From contig NZ_JARXWB010000029.1 of the NCBI RefSeq assembly GCF_029892425.1, forward strand, positions 1-64,000: a stretch of DNA of 64,000 nt. Direction: 5' to 3'. Both the position numbers and the translations under genes were made by a program. Origin of the DNA: Bradyrhizobium sp. BR13661. GTDB lineage: Bacteria; Pseudomonadota; Alphaproteobacteria; Rhizobiales; Xanthobacteraceae. The notes below the pieces were generated by a model that saw only the letters and a program-made list of their open reading frames with translations, was not told the origin of the DNA and ran no database searches. Shown here in pieces: positions 46,259 through 55,384 of this stretch (positions are counted from its first letter, which is position 1; each line of letters begins with the position of its first letter).

Positions 46259-47143
46259 ATGTCCATCCTGATCGACAAGAACACCAAGGTCATCTGCCAG
46301 GGTTTTACCGGCAAGAACGGCACCTTCCACTCGGAGGCCGCCATTGCCTACGGCACCAAGATGGTCGGCGGCACCTCGCCCGGCAAAGGCGGTTCGACCC
46401 ATCTGAACCTGCCGGTGTTCGACACCGTCCGTGAGGCGCGCGAGAAGACCGGCGCCGACGCGTCGGTGATCTACGTGCCGCCGCCGGGCGCGGCGGATGC
46501 GATCTGCGAAGCCATCGACGCCGAGATCCCGCTGATCGTCTGCATCACCGAGGGCATTCCCGTCCTCGACATGGTGCGCGTGAAGCGTTCGCTCGCCGCT
46601 TCCAAGTCGCGCCTGATCGGACCGAACTGCCCGGGCGTCATGACCGCCGGCGAGTGCAAGATCGGCATCATGCCCGCCAACATCTTCAAGACCGGCTCGG
46701 TCGGCATCGTCTCCCGGTCCGGCACGCTGACCTATGAAGCCGTGTTCCAGACCTCCCAGGAAGGCCTCGGCCAGACCACCGCGGTCGGCATCGGCGGCGA
46801 CCCGGTCAAGGGCACCGAGTTCATCGACGTGCTGGAAATGCTGCTGGCCGACCCCAAGACCGAGTCGATCATCATGATCGGCGAGATCGGCGGTTCCGCC
46901 GAGGAGGACGCCGCCCAGTTCCTCAAGGACGAAGCCAACCGCGGCCGCAAGAAGCCGATGGTCGGTTTCATCGCCGGCGTCACCGCACCTCCCGGCCGCC
47001 GCATGGGCCATGCCGGCGCGATCATCTCGGGTGGCAAGGGCGACGCCGGTTCCAAGACCGAGGCGATGAAATCCGCTGGGATTACAGTGTCCCCGTCGCC
47101 GGCGCGCCTCGGCCATACGCTTGCCGAAAAGTTGAAGGCGTAA
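46259..47143 (+). CDS. sucD: succinate-CoA ligase (ADP-forming) alpha subunit
   Basis: A 294-residue CoA-binding subunit. FTGKNGTFHSEAAIAYGTKMVGG forms the Rossmann-type CoA site, GPNCPGVMTAGECKIGIMP follows, and His251 in RRMGHAGAII is the phosphorylated histidine. ATG 46259 begins MSILIDKNTKVICQG. It lies between the DUF1579 gene and sucA. Confidence 0.98.
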   Translation: MSILIDKNTKVICQGFTGKNGTFHSEAAIAYGTKMVGGTSPGKGGSTHLNLPVFDTVREAREKTGADASVIYVPPPGAADAICEAIDAEIPLIVCITEGIPVLDMVRVKRSLAASKSRLIGPNCPGVMTAGECKIGIMPANIFKTGSVGIVSRSGTLTYEAVFQTSQEGLGQTTAVGIGGDPVKGTEFIDVLEMLLADPKTESIIMIGEIGGSAEEDAAQFLKDEANRGRKKPMVGFIAGVTAPPGRRMGHAGAIISGGKGDAGSKTEAMKSAGITVSPSPARLGHTLAEKLKA

Positions 47144-47206
47144 TTCACTTCTTCGTGCTTTTCCGGGCGAAGTTTCGCGGCAAATAGGGTAAATGGTGCC
47201 AATCGC

Positions 47207-47232
47207 GTCGGGCCTCTGCCGGGGAGCCCGAC
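47207..47232 (+). other. hairpin in the sucD-sucA spacer
   Basis: Perfect 7-bp stem gtcgggc / gcccgac with a 12-nt loop, without a T tract, 48 bp before the sucA start. It might slow degradation or processing between the two messages. Evidence is structural only. Confidence 0.4.
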
Positions 47233-47279
47233 GCCAGCGCCGTTTGTTATGCGCGAACCGAAATCGCCAGGAACCCAGT

Positions 47280-50237
47280 ATGTCTCGCCAGGACGCGAAC
47301 GCAGCCTTTGCCCTTTCTTCGTTTTTGCAGGGCACCAACGCCACCTATATCGACGAAATCTACGCCCGCTACGAGAAGGACCCGTCCTCGGTCGACGCCG
47401 AGTGGCAGGAGTTCTTCAAGAGCCTCAACGACCAGCCCGCTGACGTCCGGAAGAACGCCGAGGGCCCGTCCTGGGAGCGCGATAACTGGCCGTTGACCCC
47501 GAAGGACGACCTGACCTCGGCGCTCGACGGCAACTGGGCCGAAGTCGAGAAGGCGGTCGGCACCAAGATTGCGGCCAAGGCGCAAGCCAAGGGAGCCGAC
47601 ATCTCCTCCGCCGACCTGCTCCAGGCCACGCGCGATTCCGTCCGTGCGTTGATGCTGATCCGCTCCTACCGCATGCGCGGCCACTTCCACGCCAAGCTCG
47701 ATCCGCTCGGCATCGAAGCCCAGCGCAACCGTGAAGAGCTCGACCCGCGCACCTACGGCTTCAGCGAAGCCGATTTCGACCGAAAAATCTTCCTCGATCA
47801 CGTGCTCGGCCTCGAATATGGCAGCCTGCGCGAGATCACCGCGATCTGCGAGCGCACCTACTGCCAGACGCTCGGCGTCGAGTTCATGCATATCAGCAAT
47901 GCCGCGCAGAAGGCGTGGATCCAGGAGCGCATCGAGGGCCCGGACAAGGAAATCTCGTTCACCCGCGAAGGCCGCCGCGCCATCCTGATGAAGCTGGTCG
48001 AGGCCGAAGGCTTCGAAAAGTTCTGCGACACCAAGTTTACCGGCACCAAGCGTTTCGGCCTCGACGGCGGTGAAGCGCTGATCCCCGCGCTCGAGCAGAT
48101 CATCAAGCGCGGTGGCAATCTCGGCGTGAAGGAAATCGTGGTCGGCATGCCGCATCGCGGCCGCCTCAATGTGCTGACGCAGGTGATGGGCAAGGCCCAT
48201 CGCGCGCTGTTTCACGAGTTCAAGGGCGGCTCGGCCAACCCTGATGCCGTCGAAGGCTCCGGCGACGTCAAGTACCACCTCGGCGCCTCCTCGGACCGCG
48301 AGTTCGACGGCAACCGCATCCATCTGTCGCTGACCGCCAACCCCTCGCATCTCGAGATCGTCGATCCCGTCGTGCTCGGCAAGGTTCGCGCCAAGCAGGA
48401 CCAGCATGGCGATCCGCCGGACCAGCGCATCTCGGTGATGCCGCTGCTCATGCATGGCGACGCGGCGTTCGCGGGCCAGGGCGTGGTCGCGGAATGCTTC
48501 GGTCTGTCGGACCTGAAGGGCTACCGCACCGGCGGCTCCGTGCACTTCATCGTCAACAACCAGATCGGCTTCACCACCTATCCGCGCTACTCGCGCTCCT
48601 CGCCCTATCCGTCCGACGTGGCGAAGATGATCGACGCGCCGATCTTCCACGTGAACGGCGACGATCCGGAAGCGGTGGTGTTCGCCGCGAAGGTCGCGAC
48701 CGAATTCCGGCAGAAGTTCCACAAGCCCGTCGTCATCGACATGTGGTGCTATCGCCGCTACGGCCACAATGAGGGCGACGAGCCGGCCTTCACCCAGCCG
48801 GTAATGTACAAGCGGATTGCGGCCCATCCCTCGACCCTCACGCTCTATTCCAAGCGCCTGATCGCCGAAGGCGTCGTCACCGAGGGTGAGGTCGACAAGC
48901 TGAAGGCCGACTGGCGCGCGCGTCTCGATGCCGAGTTCGAGGCCGGCACCAGCTACAAGCCGAACAAGGCCGACTGGCTCGATGGCAAGTGGGCGGGCTT
49001 CAAGATCGCCGACCAGGAAGAGGATGCGCGTCGCGGCGTCACCGGCGTCGACGTCGCCGAGCTGAAGGACATCGGCCGCAAGATCACCAAGGTGCCGGAC
49101 GGTTTTCGCGTCCACCGCACCATCCAGCGCTTCCTCGACAACCGCGCGAAGGCGATCGACACTGGCGCCGGCATCGACTGGGCGACCGGTGAGGCGCTGG
49201 CGTTCTGCACGCTGCTCGCTGAAAACCATCACGTCCGTCTGTCCGGACAGGACTCCGAGCGCGGCACCTTCTCGCAGCGCCACTCGGTCCTGATCGACCA
49301 GGAGGACGAGAGCCGCTACACGCCGTTCAACCATCTCGGCAGCGAGCAGGGCCATTACGAGGTCATCAACTCGCTGCTGTCGGAAGAAGCCGTGCTCGGC
49401 TTCGAATACGGTTACTCGCTCGCCGAACCGAACACGCTGACCTTGTGGGAAGCCCAGTTCGGCGACTTCGCCAACGGTGCGCAGGTCGTGTTCGACCAAT
49501 TCATCTCCTCGGGCGAACGCAAATGGCTGCGCATGTCCGGTCTCGTCTGCTTGCTGCCGCACGGCTATGAGGGCCAGGGACCCGAGCATTCCTCGGCGCG
49601 TCTGGAGCGCTACCTGCAGATGTCCGCCGAAGACAACATGCAGGTGGTCTATCCGACGACGCCGGCGAACTACTTCCACGTGCTGCGCCGCCAGCTGCAT
49701 CGTGAGATCCGCAAGCCGCTGATCCTGATGACGCCGAAGTCGCTGCTGCGTCACAAGCGGGCGGTCTCGCGTCTGGAGGAGCTCGCCAAGGGCACGACCT
49801 TCCACCGCATCCTCTATGATGACGCCCAGATGCTGCCGAACGAGCCGATCAAGCTCGTTCCGGACGAGAAGATCCGCCGCATCGTGCTGTGCTCGGGCAA
49901 GGTCTATTACGACCTCTACGAGGAACGCGAGAAGCGCGGCATCGACGACATCTACCTGATGCGTGTCGAGCAGCTCTATCCGGTGCCGCTGAAGGCGCTG
50001 GTGGCCGAGCTGTCCCGCTTCAAGAAGGCGGAAGTGATCTGGTGCCAGGAAGAGCCCCGCAACATGGGTGCCTGGCACTTCATCGAGCCCTATCTGGAAT
50101 GGGTGCTGAACCAGGTGAACGGCGTGAGCCGGCGTCCGCGTTATGTCGGCCGCGCCGCTTCCGCTGCGACCGCGACTGGCCTGATGTCCAAGCATCAGGC
50201 TCAGCTGAAGGCGTTCCTGGACGAAGCACTGAGCTGA
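47280..50237 (+). CDS. sucA: 2-oxoglutarate dehydrogenase E1 component
   Basis: Thiamine diphosphate-dependent decarboxylase of the 2-oxoglutarate dehydrogenase complex. It has 985 residues. N-terminal SFLQGTNATYIDEIYARYEKDP is the E2-contact region; VVGMPHRGRLNVLTQVMGK, VHFIVNNQIGFTT and the MWCYRRYGHNEGDEP segment are E1o signatures; the C-terminal part has SSARLERYLQ and PKSLLRHKRAVSRLEE. ATG 47280 (MSRQDANAAF) is preferred to the open-frame start at 47193. Confidence 0.98.
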   Translation: MSRQDANAAFALSSFLQGTNATYIDEIYARYEKDPSSVDAEWQEFFKSLNDQPADVRKNAEGPSWERDNWPLTPKDDLTSALDGNWAEVEKAVGTKIAAKAQAKGADISSADLLQATRDSVRALMLIRSYRMRGHFHAKLDPLGIEAQRNREELDPRTYGFSEADFDRKIFLDHVLGLEYGSLREITAICERTYCQTLGVEFMHISNAAQKAWIQERIEGPDKEISFTREGRRAILMKLVEAEGFEKFCDTKFTGTKRFGLDGGEALIPALEQIIKRGGNLGVKEIVVGMPHRGRLNVLTQVMGKAHRALFHEFKGGSANPDAVEGSGDVKYHLGASSDREFDGNRIHLSLTANPSHLEIVDPVVLGKVRAKQDQHGDPPDQRISVMPLLMHGDAAFAGQGVVAECFGLSDLKGYRTGGSVHFIVNNQIGFTTYPRYSRSSPYPSDVAKMIDAPIFHVNGDDPEAVVFAAKVATEFRQKFHKPVVIDMWCYRRYGHNEGDEPAFTQPVMYKRIAAHPSTLTLYSKRLIAEGVVTEGEVDKLKADWRARLDAEFEAGTSYKPNKADWLDGKWAGFKIADQEEDARRGVTGVDVAELKDIGRKITKVPDGFRVHRTIQRFLDNRAKAIDTGAGIDWATGEALAFCTLLAENHHVRLSGQDSERGTFSQRHSVLIDQEDESRYTPFNHLGSEQGHYEVINSLLSEEAVLGFEYGYSLAEPNTLTLWEAQFGDFANGAQVVFDQFISSGERKWLRMSGLVCLLPHGYEGQGPEHSSARLERYLQMSAEDNMQVVYPTTPANYFHVLRRQLHREIRKPLILMTPKSLLRHKRAVSRLEELAKGTTFHRILYDDAQMLPNEPIKLVPDEKIRRIVLCSGKVYYDLYEEREKRGIDDIYLMRVEQLYPVPLKALVAELSRFKKAEVIWCQEEPRNMGAWHFIEPYLEWVLNQVNGVSRRPRYVGRAASAATATGLMSKHQAQLKAFLDEALS

Positions 50238-50417
50238 ACTTCTTCGAACTGCGTCATGCCCCGCCCCAGTGCGCTCTTGCGCACGAGGGCGGAGCATCCG
50301 GTCAGACGTGACGTCCTCGTGAATGCGATGCGTCCCGGCTTGCTGGGTGGCCTGCTTTTCGCTGGCCGTGACATCAGGAATTCATGACCGCATTGGCGAT
50401 CCCTTAAGGAAAAGACC

Positions 50418-51653
50418 ATGACTGAAATTCGTGTGCCGACGCTCGGCGAATCCGTCACCGAGGCCACCATCGGCCGCTGGTTCAAGAAGGCCGGCGACCC
50501 GGTCGCCGTCGACGAGCCCTTGGTGGAGCTCGAAACCGACAAGGTCACGATCGAGGTCCCGGCGCCCTCCGCCGGCACGCTGAGCGAGATCATCGCCGCC
50601 GATGGCGCGACTGTCGCTGTGGGCGCGCTGCTTGGCCAGATCACCGACGGTGCCGGCGCTGCCAAGCCTGCCGCCGCGCCCGCCAAACCCGCTGCTGCTC
50701 CGGCGGCCGCCGCCGCTGCCCCGGCTGCTGCGACGAAGGCACCGCCGGCCGACGCGCCGCTCGCTCCCTCCGTGCGCAAGATTTCGGCCGAAAGCGGCAT
50801 CGATGCTTCGACCGTTCCGGGTTCAGGCAAGGATGGCCGGGTTACCAAGGGCGACATGCTCGCTGCGATCGAGCGTGCGGCCTCCGCGCCGACCCCGGTC
50901 AACCAGCCTGCCGCTGCCGTGCAGGTCCGTGCGCCGTCGCCGGCCGATGACGCCGCCCGCGAAGAGCGCGTCAAGATGACCCGCCTGCGCCAGACCATCG
51001 CGCGCCGTCTCAAGGACGTGCAGAACACCGCGGCGATGCTGACGACCTTCAACGAGGTCGACATGACCAACGTGATGGCGCTGCGGGCCCACTACAAGGA
51101 TGCGTTCGAGAAGAAGCACGGCTCCAAGCTCGGCTTCATGGGCTTCTTCACCAAGGCCGTCGTGCAGGCGCTGAAGGACATCCCGGCCGTCAACGCCGAG
51201 ATCGACGGCACCGATTTGATCTACAAGAACTACTATCACATCGGCGTCGCCGTCGGCACCGACAAGGGCCTCGTCGTGCCCGTCGTGCGCGACTGCGACC
51301 ACAAGTCGATCGCCGATATCGAGAAGGGCATCGCCGATTTCGGTCGCCGCGCCCGCGACGGCCAGCTCAAGATCGACGAGATGCAGGGCGGCACCTTCAC
51401 CATCACCAATGGCGGCATCTACGGCTCGCTGATGTCGACCCCGATCCTGAACGCGCCGCAATCCGGCATCCTCGGCATGCACAAGATCCAGGATCGTCCG
51501 ATGGTGGTCGGCGGCAAGATCGAGGTGCGCCCGATGATGTATCTGGCGCTGTCCTACGATCACCGCGTGATCGACGGCAAGGAAGCCGTCACCTTCCTGG
51601 TTCGCGTCAAGGAGAGCCTGGAAGATCCGGCGCGTCTGGTGCTCGATCTCTGA
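50418..51653 (+). CDS. sucB: dihydrolipoyllysine-residue succinyltransferase (E2)
   Basis: Core of the 2-oxoglutarate dehydrogenase complex. It has 411 residues. One lipoyl domain carries Lys42 in ETDKVTIEVPAP. An Ala/Pro linker follows (about 78-112), then the E3-binding domain APSVRKISAESGIDASTV. The catalytic domain ends SYDHRVIDGKEAVTFL with the active-site His. AAGGAAAAG precedes ATG 50418. Confidence 0.98.
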   Translation: MTEIRVPTLGESVTEATIGRWFKKAGDPVAVDEPLVELETDKVTIEVPAPSAGTLSEIIAADGATVAVGALLGQITDGAGAAKPAAAPAKPAAAPAAAAAAPAAATKAPPADAPLAPSVRKISAESGIDASTVPGSGKDGRVTKGDMLAAIERAASAPTPVNQPAAAVQVRAPSPADDAAREERVKMTRLRQTIARRLKDVQNTAAMLTTFNEVDMTNVMALRAHYKDAFEKKHGSKLGFMGFFTKAVVQALKDIPAVNAEIDGTDLIYKNYYHIGVAVGTDKGLVVPVVRDCDHKSIADIEKGIADFGRRARDGQLKIDEMQGGTFTITNGGIYGSLMSTPILNAPQSGILGMHKIQDRPMVVGGKIEVRPMMYLALSYDHRVIDGKEAVTFLVRVKESLEDPARLVLDL

Positions 51654-51670
51654 TCGCTGATGCTCTGCCA

Positions 51671-51698
51671 GCGCCGTCGCCCTCAGGTGCGACGGCGC
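51671..51698 (+). other. perfect hairpin between sucB and the SDR gene
   Basis: Ten-bp stem gcgccgtcgc / gcgacggcgc with loop cctcaggt, 17 bp past the sucB stop. No T tract follows, so it is unlikely to be a simple intrinsic terminator. An mRNA-stabilising or processing role is possible. Confidence 0.55.
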
Positions 51699-51720
51699 CT
51701 GTCGAACCATGGAGGGGCGC

Positions 51721-52470
51721 GTGACCGATAAAGTCGTTGTCATCACCGGCGGCAGCCGTGGCATCGGGCGGGCAACCGCGCTTGCGGCGGCTGCGCGCGG
51801 CTATCGCGTCGTGGTCGGGTATGCCAGCAACAAGCAAGCCGCCGACGAGGTGGTCAGCCAGATCGAGGCCGGCAACGGCAAGGCGATTGCGGTGAAATGC
51901 GACGTCGCCGAGGAACGCGACATCATCGACCTGTTCAAGGCGGCCGACAAGTTCGGCACGCTGGCCGCGCTCGTCAACAATGGCGGCATCGTCGGCAAGA
52001 GTGGTGTGCGTGTTGACGAGATGTCGGCCGAGCGTATCCAGCGCGTGCTGGCGGTCAACGTCACCGGCTCCATCCTCTGCGCGCGCGAGGCGGTGAAGCG
52101 CATGTCGACCAGGCATGGCGGCAAGGGCGGCGTCATCGTCAATCTGTCATCGGTTGCTGCCAAGCTCGGCGCGCCCAATACCTATGTCGACTACGCTGCG
52201 TCGAAGGGCGCGATCGATTCCTTCACCACCGGCCTCGGCTATGAGGTTGCGGGCGAGGGCATTCGCGTCGCAGGCATTCGCCCCGGCCTGATCGATACCG
52301 AAATTCATGCCTCCGGCGGCGAGCCCGACCGGCATCATCGACTGGCCCACATGGTGCCGATGAAGCGCGTCGGCACCGCCGATGAAATCGCCAATGCCAT
52401 CGTCTGGCTGATGTCGGACGAGGCCTCTTACGTGACTGCAGCCACGCTCGATGTGTCCGGTGGACGCTGA
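51721..52470 (+). CDS. SDR family oxidoreductase between sucB and lpdA
   Basis: A 249-residue classical short-chain dehydrogenase/reductase. Cofactor motif is TGGSRGIG (9-16). Catalytic residues are Ser143/144 region in VNLSSVAAKLG, Tyr158 and Lys162 in YVDYAASKGA. Start GTG 51721 is favoured because GGAGG ends six bases before it; ATG 51709 is in frame. Substrate unknown. Its position inside the suc-lpd block suggests cotranscription rather than a shared reaction. Confidence 0.92.
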   Translation: MTDKVVVITGGSRGIGRATALAAAARGYRVVVGYASNKQAADEVVSQIEAGNGKAIAVKCDVAEERDIIDLFKAADKFGTLAALVNNGGIVGKSGVRVDEMSAERIQRVLAVNVTGSILCAREAVKRMSTRHGGKGGVIVNLSSVAAKLGAPNTYVDYAASKGAIDSFTTGLGYEVAGEGIRVAGIRPGLIDTEIHASGGEPDRHHRLAHMVPMKRVGTADEIANAIVWLMSDEASYVTAATLDVSGGR

Positions 52471-52527
52471 CGCGCCGCGCGGACGCTGACACATCCTCAC
52501 AACGCTAAACCTACGGGACTTTCTCTC

Positions 52528-53928
52528 ATGGCTACCTACGATCTCGTTGTCATCGGCACCGGACCTGGCGGTTATGTCTGCGCGGTGCGCGCCAGCCAGC
52601 TCGGCATGAAAGTCGCCGTGGTCGAAAAGAACGCCACGCTCGGCGGCACCTGTCTCAATGTCGGCTGCATGCCCTCGAAGGCGCTGCTGCATGCCTCCGA
52701 AATGTTCGAGGAAGCCGCGCATTCCTTCGCCAAGATGGGCATCAGCGTCTCCGCGCCGAAGCTCGAATTGCCGGCGATGATGAACTTCAAGCAACAGGGC
52801 ATCGACGGCAACGTCAAGGGCGTCGAGTTCCTGATGAAGAAGAACAAGGTCGACGTGCTCAAGGGCGCCGGCAAGATCTTGGGCACCGGCAAGGTCGAAG
52901 TCTCCGTCGACGGCAAGTCGCAGGTGATCGAAACGAAGAACATCGTCATCGCCACGGGCTCCGACATCGCGCGCCTCAAGGGCATCGAGATCGACGAGAA
53001 GCGCATCGTCTCGTCCACTGGCGCGCTGTCGCTGGACAAGGTCCCCGGCAAGCTCCTGATCGTCGGCGCCGGCGTGATCGGCCTCGAGCTCGGCTCGGTG
53101 TGGAAGCGTCTCGGCGCCGAAGTCGTCGTCGTCGAATTCCTCGATCGCATCCTGCCCGGCATGGACGGCGAAATTGCAAAGCAATTCCAGCGCATCCTCG
53201 AGAAGCAGGGTTTTGCGTTCAAGCTAGGGGCCAAGGTCACGGCCGTTGATACCTCAGGCAAGACGCTGAAGGCGACGATCGAGCCCGCGGCCGGCGGCGC
53301 CGCCGAGACGCTCGAGGCCGATGTCGTGCTGGTCTGCATCGGCCGCGTGCCCTACACCGACGGGCTCGGCTTGAAGGAAGCCGGCGTCGCGCTCGATCCC
53401 CGCGGCCGCGTGCAGATCGACCCGCATTTCGCCACCAGCCTGAAGGGCGTCTATGCCATCGGCGACGTCGTCGCCGGTCCCATGCTCGCGCACAAGGCCG
53501 AAGATGAAGGCGTGGCCGTTGCGGAGATCATCGCAGGCCAGGCCGGCCACGTGAACTACGACATTATCCCAGGCGTCGTGTATACAACGCCGGAAGTGTC
53601 CTCCGTCGGCAAGACCGAGGAAGAGCTGAAGCAGGCCGGCGTCGCCTACACCGTCGGGAAGTTTCCCTTTACCGCCAACGGCCGCTCCAAGGTCAACCAG
53701 ACCACTGACGGCTTCGTGAAGATTCTCGCAGATGCGAAGACCGATCGCGTGCTCGGCGTGCACATCATCGGAATCGAGGCCGGCGAGATGATCCACGAGG
53801 CCTGCGTGCTGATGGAGTTTGGTGGCAGTGCGGAGGATCTCGCCCGCACCTGCCACGCGCACCCGACCCGCTCGGAGGCCGTCAAGGAAGCCGCGCTTGC
53901 AGTCGGCAAGCGGGCCATCCATATGTAG
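52528..53928 (+). CDS. lpdA: dihydrolipoyl dehydrogenase (E3)
   Basis: FAD enzyme that reoxidises lipoyl groups of SucB. It has 466 residues. FAD site VIGTGPGGYVCAVRASQLG, redox disulfide Cys42/Cys47 in GGTCLNVGCMPSKALL, NAD site IVGAGVIGLELGSVWKRLG, and the interface His/Glu in CHAHPTRSEAVKEAA. Start MATYDLVVIG. Last enzyme gene of the TCA block; a small membrane-protein gene follows 34 bp later. Confidence 0.98.
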   Translation: MATYDLVVIGTGPGGYVCAVRASQLGMKVAVVEKNATLGGTCLNVGCMPSKALLHASEMFEEAAHSFAKMGISVSAPKLELPAMMNFKQQGIDGNVKGVEFLMKKNKVDVLKGAGKILGTGKVEVSVDGKSQVIETKNIVIATGSDIARLKGIEIDEKRIVSSTGALSLDKVPGKLLIVGAGVIGLELGSVWKRLGAEVVVVEFLDRILPGMDGEIAKQFQRILEKQGFAFKLGAKVTAVDTSGKTLKATIEPAAGGAAETLEADVVLVCIGRVPYTDGLGLKEAGVALDPRGRVQIDPHFATSLKGVYAIGDVVAGPMLAHKAEDEGVAVAEIIAGQAGHVNYDIIPGVVYTTPEVSSVGKTEEELKQAGVAYTVGKFPFTANGRSKVNQTTDGFVKILADAKTDRVLGVHIIGIEAGEMIHEACVLMEFGGSAEDLARTCHAHPTRSEAVKEAALAVGKRAIHM

Positions 53929-53962
53929 GGCGCGCCCAAAGCCGAATCGGGCGGGACATCAC

Positions 53963-54493
53963 ATGCTGCGCCGCCTTCTTCAACCGGTCTGGGTCCTGCT
54001 GGCGATCATCTTCCTGATCGAAGCCTGGCTGTGGGACCATCTTGAGCCTGTTGTCGCGTGGGTGGTCGCACTCATCCCGCTCGCGCGCTTGAAGGAATGG
54101 CTGGCGGACCGTGTCGATGCGCTGTCGCCGGCGATGACGTTGATCGTCTTCGCCGTGCCGATCATTCCGCTGTTTCCGCTGAAGCTGGTCGGCCTCTGGC
54201 TGCTCACCCACGAATACTGGCTGACCGGCGTCTCCACCTTCCTGTTCGCCAAGATGCTCGGCGTCGGCGTCACCGCATTCCTGTTCGATGTCACGCGCGA
54301 CAAGCTGCTGGAGATGCACTGGTTCGAGCGGCTCTATGAGTGGGTGCTGCGGCTGCGCGCCAAGGCGACCGAGCTCGTCGAACCCGTCAAGCAGCGCATC
54401 CGCGAGCTGATCAAGGGCAACGGCGAAGGCTGGTCCTCGCGCACGCTCCGCCTGATCCAGCGCTTCCGCAAGAGCGTGCACGAGGCGCGGTAG
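53963..54493 (+). CDS. small membrane protein of unknown function
   Basis: A 176-residue protein with hydrophobic segments at about 8-27 (PVWVLLAIIFLIEAWLW), 55-77 and 85-105, and a basic amphipathic C-terminal half (LLEMHWFERLYEWVLRLRAKA). ATG 53963 (MLRRLLQPVWVLL) is preferred to the open-frame start at 53819 inside lpdA. Probably cotranscribed with lpdA. No known family function. Confidence 0.8.
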   Translation: MLRRLLQPVWVLLAIIFLIEAWLWDHLEPVVAWVVALIPLARLKEWLADRVDALSPAMTLIVFAVPIIPLFPLKLVGLWLLTHEYWLTGVSTFLFAKMLGVGVTAFLFDVTRDKLLEMHWFERLYEWVLRLRAKATELVEPVKQRIRELIKGNGEGWSSRTLRLIQRFRKSVHEAR

Positions 54494-54530
54494 CGTTGTT
54501 GTTTGGCGCCACTCGCGCCAACCCTCAGGT

Positions 54531-54657
54531 GTCGTCCCGGCGAAGGCCGGGACCCATAACCCCAGGGAGAAGTTTGGCGAAGACTCGTCGTTCTGTACTG
54601 CTACCTATCGCAATTGATAGATCACGCGGTATGGGTCCCGGCCTTCGCCGGGACGAC
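54531..54657. repeat. palindromic intergenic element, family B copy 2
   Basis: Perfect terminal arms gtcgtcccggcgaaggccgg and ccggccttcgccgggacgac. The interior matches 22135-22273 in opposite orientation (gcgaagactcg, gatagatcacgcggtat). Lies between convergent genes. Confidence 0.9.
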
Positions 54658-54677
54658 GGCTGAGAACAACAGCTGCC

Positions 54678-55271
54678 TCACCCGTGCAGATGCAACAGAT
54701 GCGGAGCCCACGCACCCAGCACGGTCATGCCAAGTCCGGCGAGCGTCAAGAGCCCCGCGACCCAAGCGAGCGGCAGCATGCCGGTGATGATCGTCGCCGA
54801 TGCCAGCACGATGCCAATCTGGAATGCGGCCGATGCCAGCTCGAAGTGGTGGTATTTCGCGGTCGCCTCGTCGCGCTCGTGCTCGGCATGCTTGGCCTTC
54901 TCGGCGAGCTGCTCGGTGCCTTCGCCGGTCTCGGGTTCGGAGCGGTAGCGCGCCGCGGTCTTCGTCCAGTCGTCGATCTGCTTTTGCACCGCGGCCTTGG
55001 TGGCCTCGTCGGTGGCGCTGCCCAGCGTCAGCTTGCCCTGGTCGGCCGCGGTCTGGACCACCGTGCGGCGAATGCTCTTGGCCTGGAAGAACGCCCAGAG
55101 ATTGGAGGCCTCGACGTTCTTGCTGATGGACTCGGTCTGAGCGCCCTTGCCGAGCGTTTCCGAGATCGCCAGGAACAGCGCCAGCACCGCGATCAGAAGT
55201 GCGATCTTCTTGTTCTCGCCCGATGCGTGCTCGGCATGCTCGGCGTGCTCCATGCTTTCGTGTGCGCTCAT
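54678..55271 (-). CDS. DUF4337 domain-containing membrane protein
   Basis: A 197-residue protein. Residues 1-20 are His/Glu-rich (ESMEHAEHAEHA). A hydrophobic segment (KIALLIAVLALFLAISETLGK) follows, then the DUF4337 core EASNLWAFFQAKSIRRT, a helical stretch, and two C-terminal membrane segments (FQIGIVLASATIITGMLPLAW). AGGAGG lies right before ATG 55271. The family is of unknown function. Convergent with the lpdA block. Confidence 0.9.
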   Translation of the reverse strand: MSAHESMEHAEHAEHASGENKKIALLIAVLALFLAISETLGKGAQTESISKNVEASNLWAFFQAKSIRRTVVQTAADQGKLTLGSATDEATKAAVQKQIDDWTKTAARYRSEPETGEGTEQLAEKAKHAEHERDEATAKYHHFELASAAFQIGIVLASATIITGMLPLAWVAGLLTLAGLGMTVLGAWAPHLLHLHG

Positions 55272-55384
55272 GAATCCCCTCCTGTTCGGTCCGCCACGAT
55301 TGACCGAACCGCGCGGCCTGCGCAAGAGGCATGGAAGGGATGACAGCTTGATGTCAGGAATGACCGCGCCCGTCAGCGGCTCTT

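Noticed and set aside
47247..50297. A 1016-codon open frame antisense to sucA
   Set aside because: It mirrors the high-GC codon structure of sucA, has no domain signature, and the plus-strand protein is a complete E1. Similar long antisense frames opposite acnA, priA, ybbP, mdh and atpA were rejected for the same reason.
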